The position numbers and the translations under genes were made by a program. This document shows, one piece after another, positions 3,538 to 5,481 of a DNA stretch of 5,481 bases (positions are counted from its first letter, which is position 1; every line of letters begins with the position of its first letter). The DNA comes from an uncultured bacterium (GTDB lineage Bacteria > Bacillota_I > Bacilli_A > RF39 > UBA660), in assembly GCA_905216155.1 (NCBI GenBank), contig CAJMSU010000029.1, positions 1 to 5,481 on the forward strand. Reading direction: 5' to 3'. The notes under the pieces are model-generated. The model was not told the DNA's origin, made no database searches, and saw only the letters and a list, made by a program, of their open reading frames with translations.

Positions 3538-5481
3538 ATAAAAAAAATATTATTTATAAAGCAGGAGAGTCAATCTGACTGTGGTATAGCTTGTCTTAAA
3601 TGTGTATTATCTTATTATAATATTTATCCAACAAGTGAATATTTAAAAGATACATCTTTATATGATGGAACAGGTGTAACTTTATTTGGCCTTAAAAATG
3701 TATTTGAATCCTTAGGATTTGATTGCGAGGCATTAGAAGGAAAGATAGACTTAGAAAATAACTATATTCTTCCTTGCATTGCTCATTTAACAATAGATAA
3801 AAATGCAAATAAGTATCATTATGTAGTAGTCTACAAAATTAGTGCTAATAAGTTATATATAATGGATCCAGCTAAAGGAAAATATAACTTAACTATAGAA
3901 GAATTTGTTAGTAGAAGTACTAACTATTATCTTTTTGTTAAGCCAACTGCTTTCTTAAAGAAAATAGAAAAATATAAAGTAGTAACAAATATCTTAAAAG
4001 TCCAAGCAAAGACTAAAAAAGGTTACTTTACTTTTCTTCTAACTATTTCCTTAATTAGTCTTATATTAGAACTAGCTACTTTTTTTCAATTAAAAATATT
4101 TCTAAACTATGCACTAATACCAGAAAACTTACAAAACATGTATACTTTAATGATTCCTTTTGTCTTAATCTCCTTTCTTAAAATAATCGCGGATTATTTA
4201 TTATTTAGTTATCAGTTAGCATTAAAATTATCTATTTCTAAAACCTTGTCAAATAAAGTAATAAATAAGTTTTTATCGCTTCCTATAAATAATTTAAAAC
4301 GAACAGAAAATGAAAAAGTACTTTCTATATTTCAAGATGTTCAATTTATAAGTGACTTTTTTATTGATGAAAAGTTAGTTGTTTTACGAGTATTACCACT
4401 GTTACTTGCTTTATATTTAATTTTCTTAAAAGTATCTTTAAGAGTTTTTCTCTTCTTATTAATTAGTAATGTATTTTTTCTATTGTTAGTTATCTTTCAA
4501 AAGAAAGGACTTGGTAAACACTTACAAAACTATTATTACCAACGTGATAAATTTAACTTATTAGTATCAAGTACGTATCATTTTTTTGAAATGATAAAAG
4601 GATACCACTATGAAAAGAGTAAATCAAAAGAATTAAATAATAGTATGACTAATTACTTTATAACTACTAGTTCTTTAGAAAAGTATAAGGAAAAGACTAA
4701 AAGCTTATTTTTATTAATAGAAAATATTAATTACTTTTCCTTGTTTTTTCTCCTATCTGTTTTATTAATCAGTGCTAAGAAAATAGATAATCTTTCTACC
4801 TTTATATTCTTAGAGAGTCTTATAGGGGTAACCTTGAAAAATGAAGAAACTTTAATAGTTCAATTATTAGCAAAAAAAGAATATAAAGAAACAGTTGACA
4901 GGCTAGATGATTTCTTTCTTCTTAAAAGGGAACTATTATTAAATTATTCACCTAATATATATGAAAAAGAACTAAATATTACTGTTAATAATCTATCATT
5001 TTCTTATGGCTTAAAGCAGCTACTTAAAAATATAAATCTAACTATTCCATTTAAATCACATATCTTTTTCTATGGAAAGTCTGGCAGTGGAAAGAGTACT
5101 TTATTTAAATTACTAGGTAGATATTTAGAACCAGAGTTTAGCATGATAAAAATTAATAATGTGGATATTACTCATTATAACTTAGCAGATCTAAGAAATG
5201 ATATTTCCTATGTAACTAGTAATATATCAATAGAAGCTAAATCACTTTTAGAAAATATAACTATGGGAAGAAAAGTAAATATGAATAGTATTAATAAAAT
5301 TTTAAAAGTGACTGGTCTTAATAATGTATTAGCTAGTAAAGATAGAAATATCCATACTATAAACGAAATGGAGTTAAACAGTCTTAGTACTGGTGAGAAA
5401 ATGCGAATAGCATGTGCTAGAGCTCTTTATCGGAATAGTAAAATTTATCTATTTGATGAATGCTTTAGTAATATGGACATA
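3538..5481 (+). CDS. C39-peptidase ABC exporter (bacteriocin/pheromone type), 3' end beyond window
   Basis: The visible 648 codons encode a membrane exporter that cuts leader peptides after a double Gly and pumps the peptide out. The cytoplasmic C39 peptidase (1-135) has oxyanion Gln9, DCG with Cys15, His94 in KYHYVVV and Asp110 in MDP. These intervals match the spacing I recall for ComA-type proteases. About six hydrophobic segments follow (near 162-185, 202-225, 282-301, 302-320, 389-415 and 420-435). The nucleotide-binding domain has A-loop Tyr490, Walker A GKSGSGKST (513-521) and Walker B IYLFDE (636-641). Its signature is LSTGE (616-620) rather than LSGGQ, and Ser561 stands where the Q-loop Gln is expected. 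No Trp codon occurs. The start is probably ATA behind a strong Shine-Dalgarno; the next in-frame ATG (3862) would remove the catalytic Cys and His. The gene runs off the right edge, so its last few dozen residues are unseen. Divergent from a tandem-HTH regulator; no precursor peptide is visible. Confidence 0.93.
   Translation, partial: MKKILFIKQESQSDCGIACLKCVLSYYNIYPTSEYLKDTSLYDGTGVTLFGLKNVFESLGFDCEALEGKIDLENNYILPCIAHLTIDKNANKYHYVVVYKISANKLYIMDPAKGKYNLTIEEFVSRSTNYYLFVKPTAFLKKIEKYKVVTNILKVQAKTKKGYFTFLLTISLISLILELATFFQLKIFLNYALIPENLQNMYTLMIPFVLISFLKIIADYLLFSYQLALKLSISKTLSNKVINKFLSLPINNLKRTENEKVLSIFQDVQFISDFFIDEKLVVLRVLPLLLALYLIFLKVSLRVFLFLLISNVFFLLLVIFQKKGLGKHLQNYYYQRDKFNLLVSSTYHFFEMIKGYHYEKSKSKELNNSMTNYFITTSSLEKYKEKTKSLFLLIENINYFSLFFLLSVLLISAKKIDNLSTFIFLESLIGVTLKNEETLIVQLLAKKEYKETVDRLDDFFLLKRELLLNYSPNIYEKELNITVNNLSFSYGLKQLLKNINLTIPFKSHIFFYGKSGSGKSTLFKLLGRYLEPEFSMIKINNVDITHYNLADLRNDISYVTSNISIEAKSLLENITMGRKVNMNSINKILKVTGLNNVLASKDRNIHTINEMELNSLSTGEKMRIACARALYRNSKIYLFDECFSNMDI

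Noticed and set aside
1..5481. Mollicutes code (TGA as Trp)
   Set aside because: Trp is encoded by TGG in the recombinase and the regulator, and no in-frame TGA occurs in any gene.
1..5481. CRISPR arrays, rRNA, insertion-sequence transposases
   Set aside because: No regularly spaced repeats, rRNA-like sequence or transposase motifs were seen. The recombinase is a serine recombinase, not an IS transposase of the DDE type.

Overview
The window is about three-quarters A+T and reads as low-GC Firmicutes DNA, most likely from a gut-type Bacilli, Erysipelotrichales or Clostridia relative. Trp is encoded by TGG, no TGA interrupts any reading frame, Shine-Dalgarno sequences are strong, and the proteins are rich in Lys, Asn and Ile. 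This fits the standard bacterial code rather than the Mycoplasma code. The species cannot be named from the sequence.

Layout from left to right. Positions 1-90 hold the tail region of something off the left edge, closed by a plus-strand intrinsic terminator. Positions 103-353 are non-coding and unusually dense in structure, with stacked dyads, a perfect 11-bp tandem repeat and three copies of TAGGATGATT. Positions 374-2209 (minus strand) encode a 611-aa large serine recombinase with an intact catalytic serine and zinc ribbon. Its stop codon lies inside a two-way hairpin terminator. Upstream of it, on the same strand, are an extended -10 promoter (2395-2368), a hairpin that can mask a Shine-Dalgarno, a 19-codon leader ORF (2312-2253) and a 20-bp intrinsic terminator. 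The leader ORF's stop codon falls exactly at the centre of that terminator. This is the layout of a translation-coupled transcription attenuator and is the most interesting item in the window.

Next come an 89-codon ORF split by an in-frame amber codon (2671-2402), a double-hairpin terminator, a tRNA-Gly(UCC) gene with encoded CCA and a near-consensus promoter, and a 154-aa tandem helix-turn-helix regulator (3408-2944). All of these are on the minus strand. Divergent from the regulator, a plus-strand gene runs off the right edge. It encodes a C39-peptidase ABC exporter of the kind that trims and exports double-glycine peptides (bacteriocins, pheromones). It has a full C/H/D peptidase triad but appears to start at AUA, behind a Shine-Dalgarno fully complementary to the 16S anti-SD.

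How the parts may work together: the recombinase unit looks like a mobile-element integration module, perhaps the remnant or one end of an element, whose expression may be gated by ribosome behaviour on the leader ORF. The regulator/exporter pair looks like a separate peptide-export locus controlled from a shared 129-bp intergenic region containing spaced direct repeats. No precursor peptide for the exporter is visible; it would have to lie past the right edge or elsewhere.
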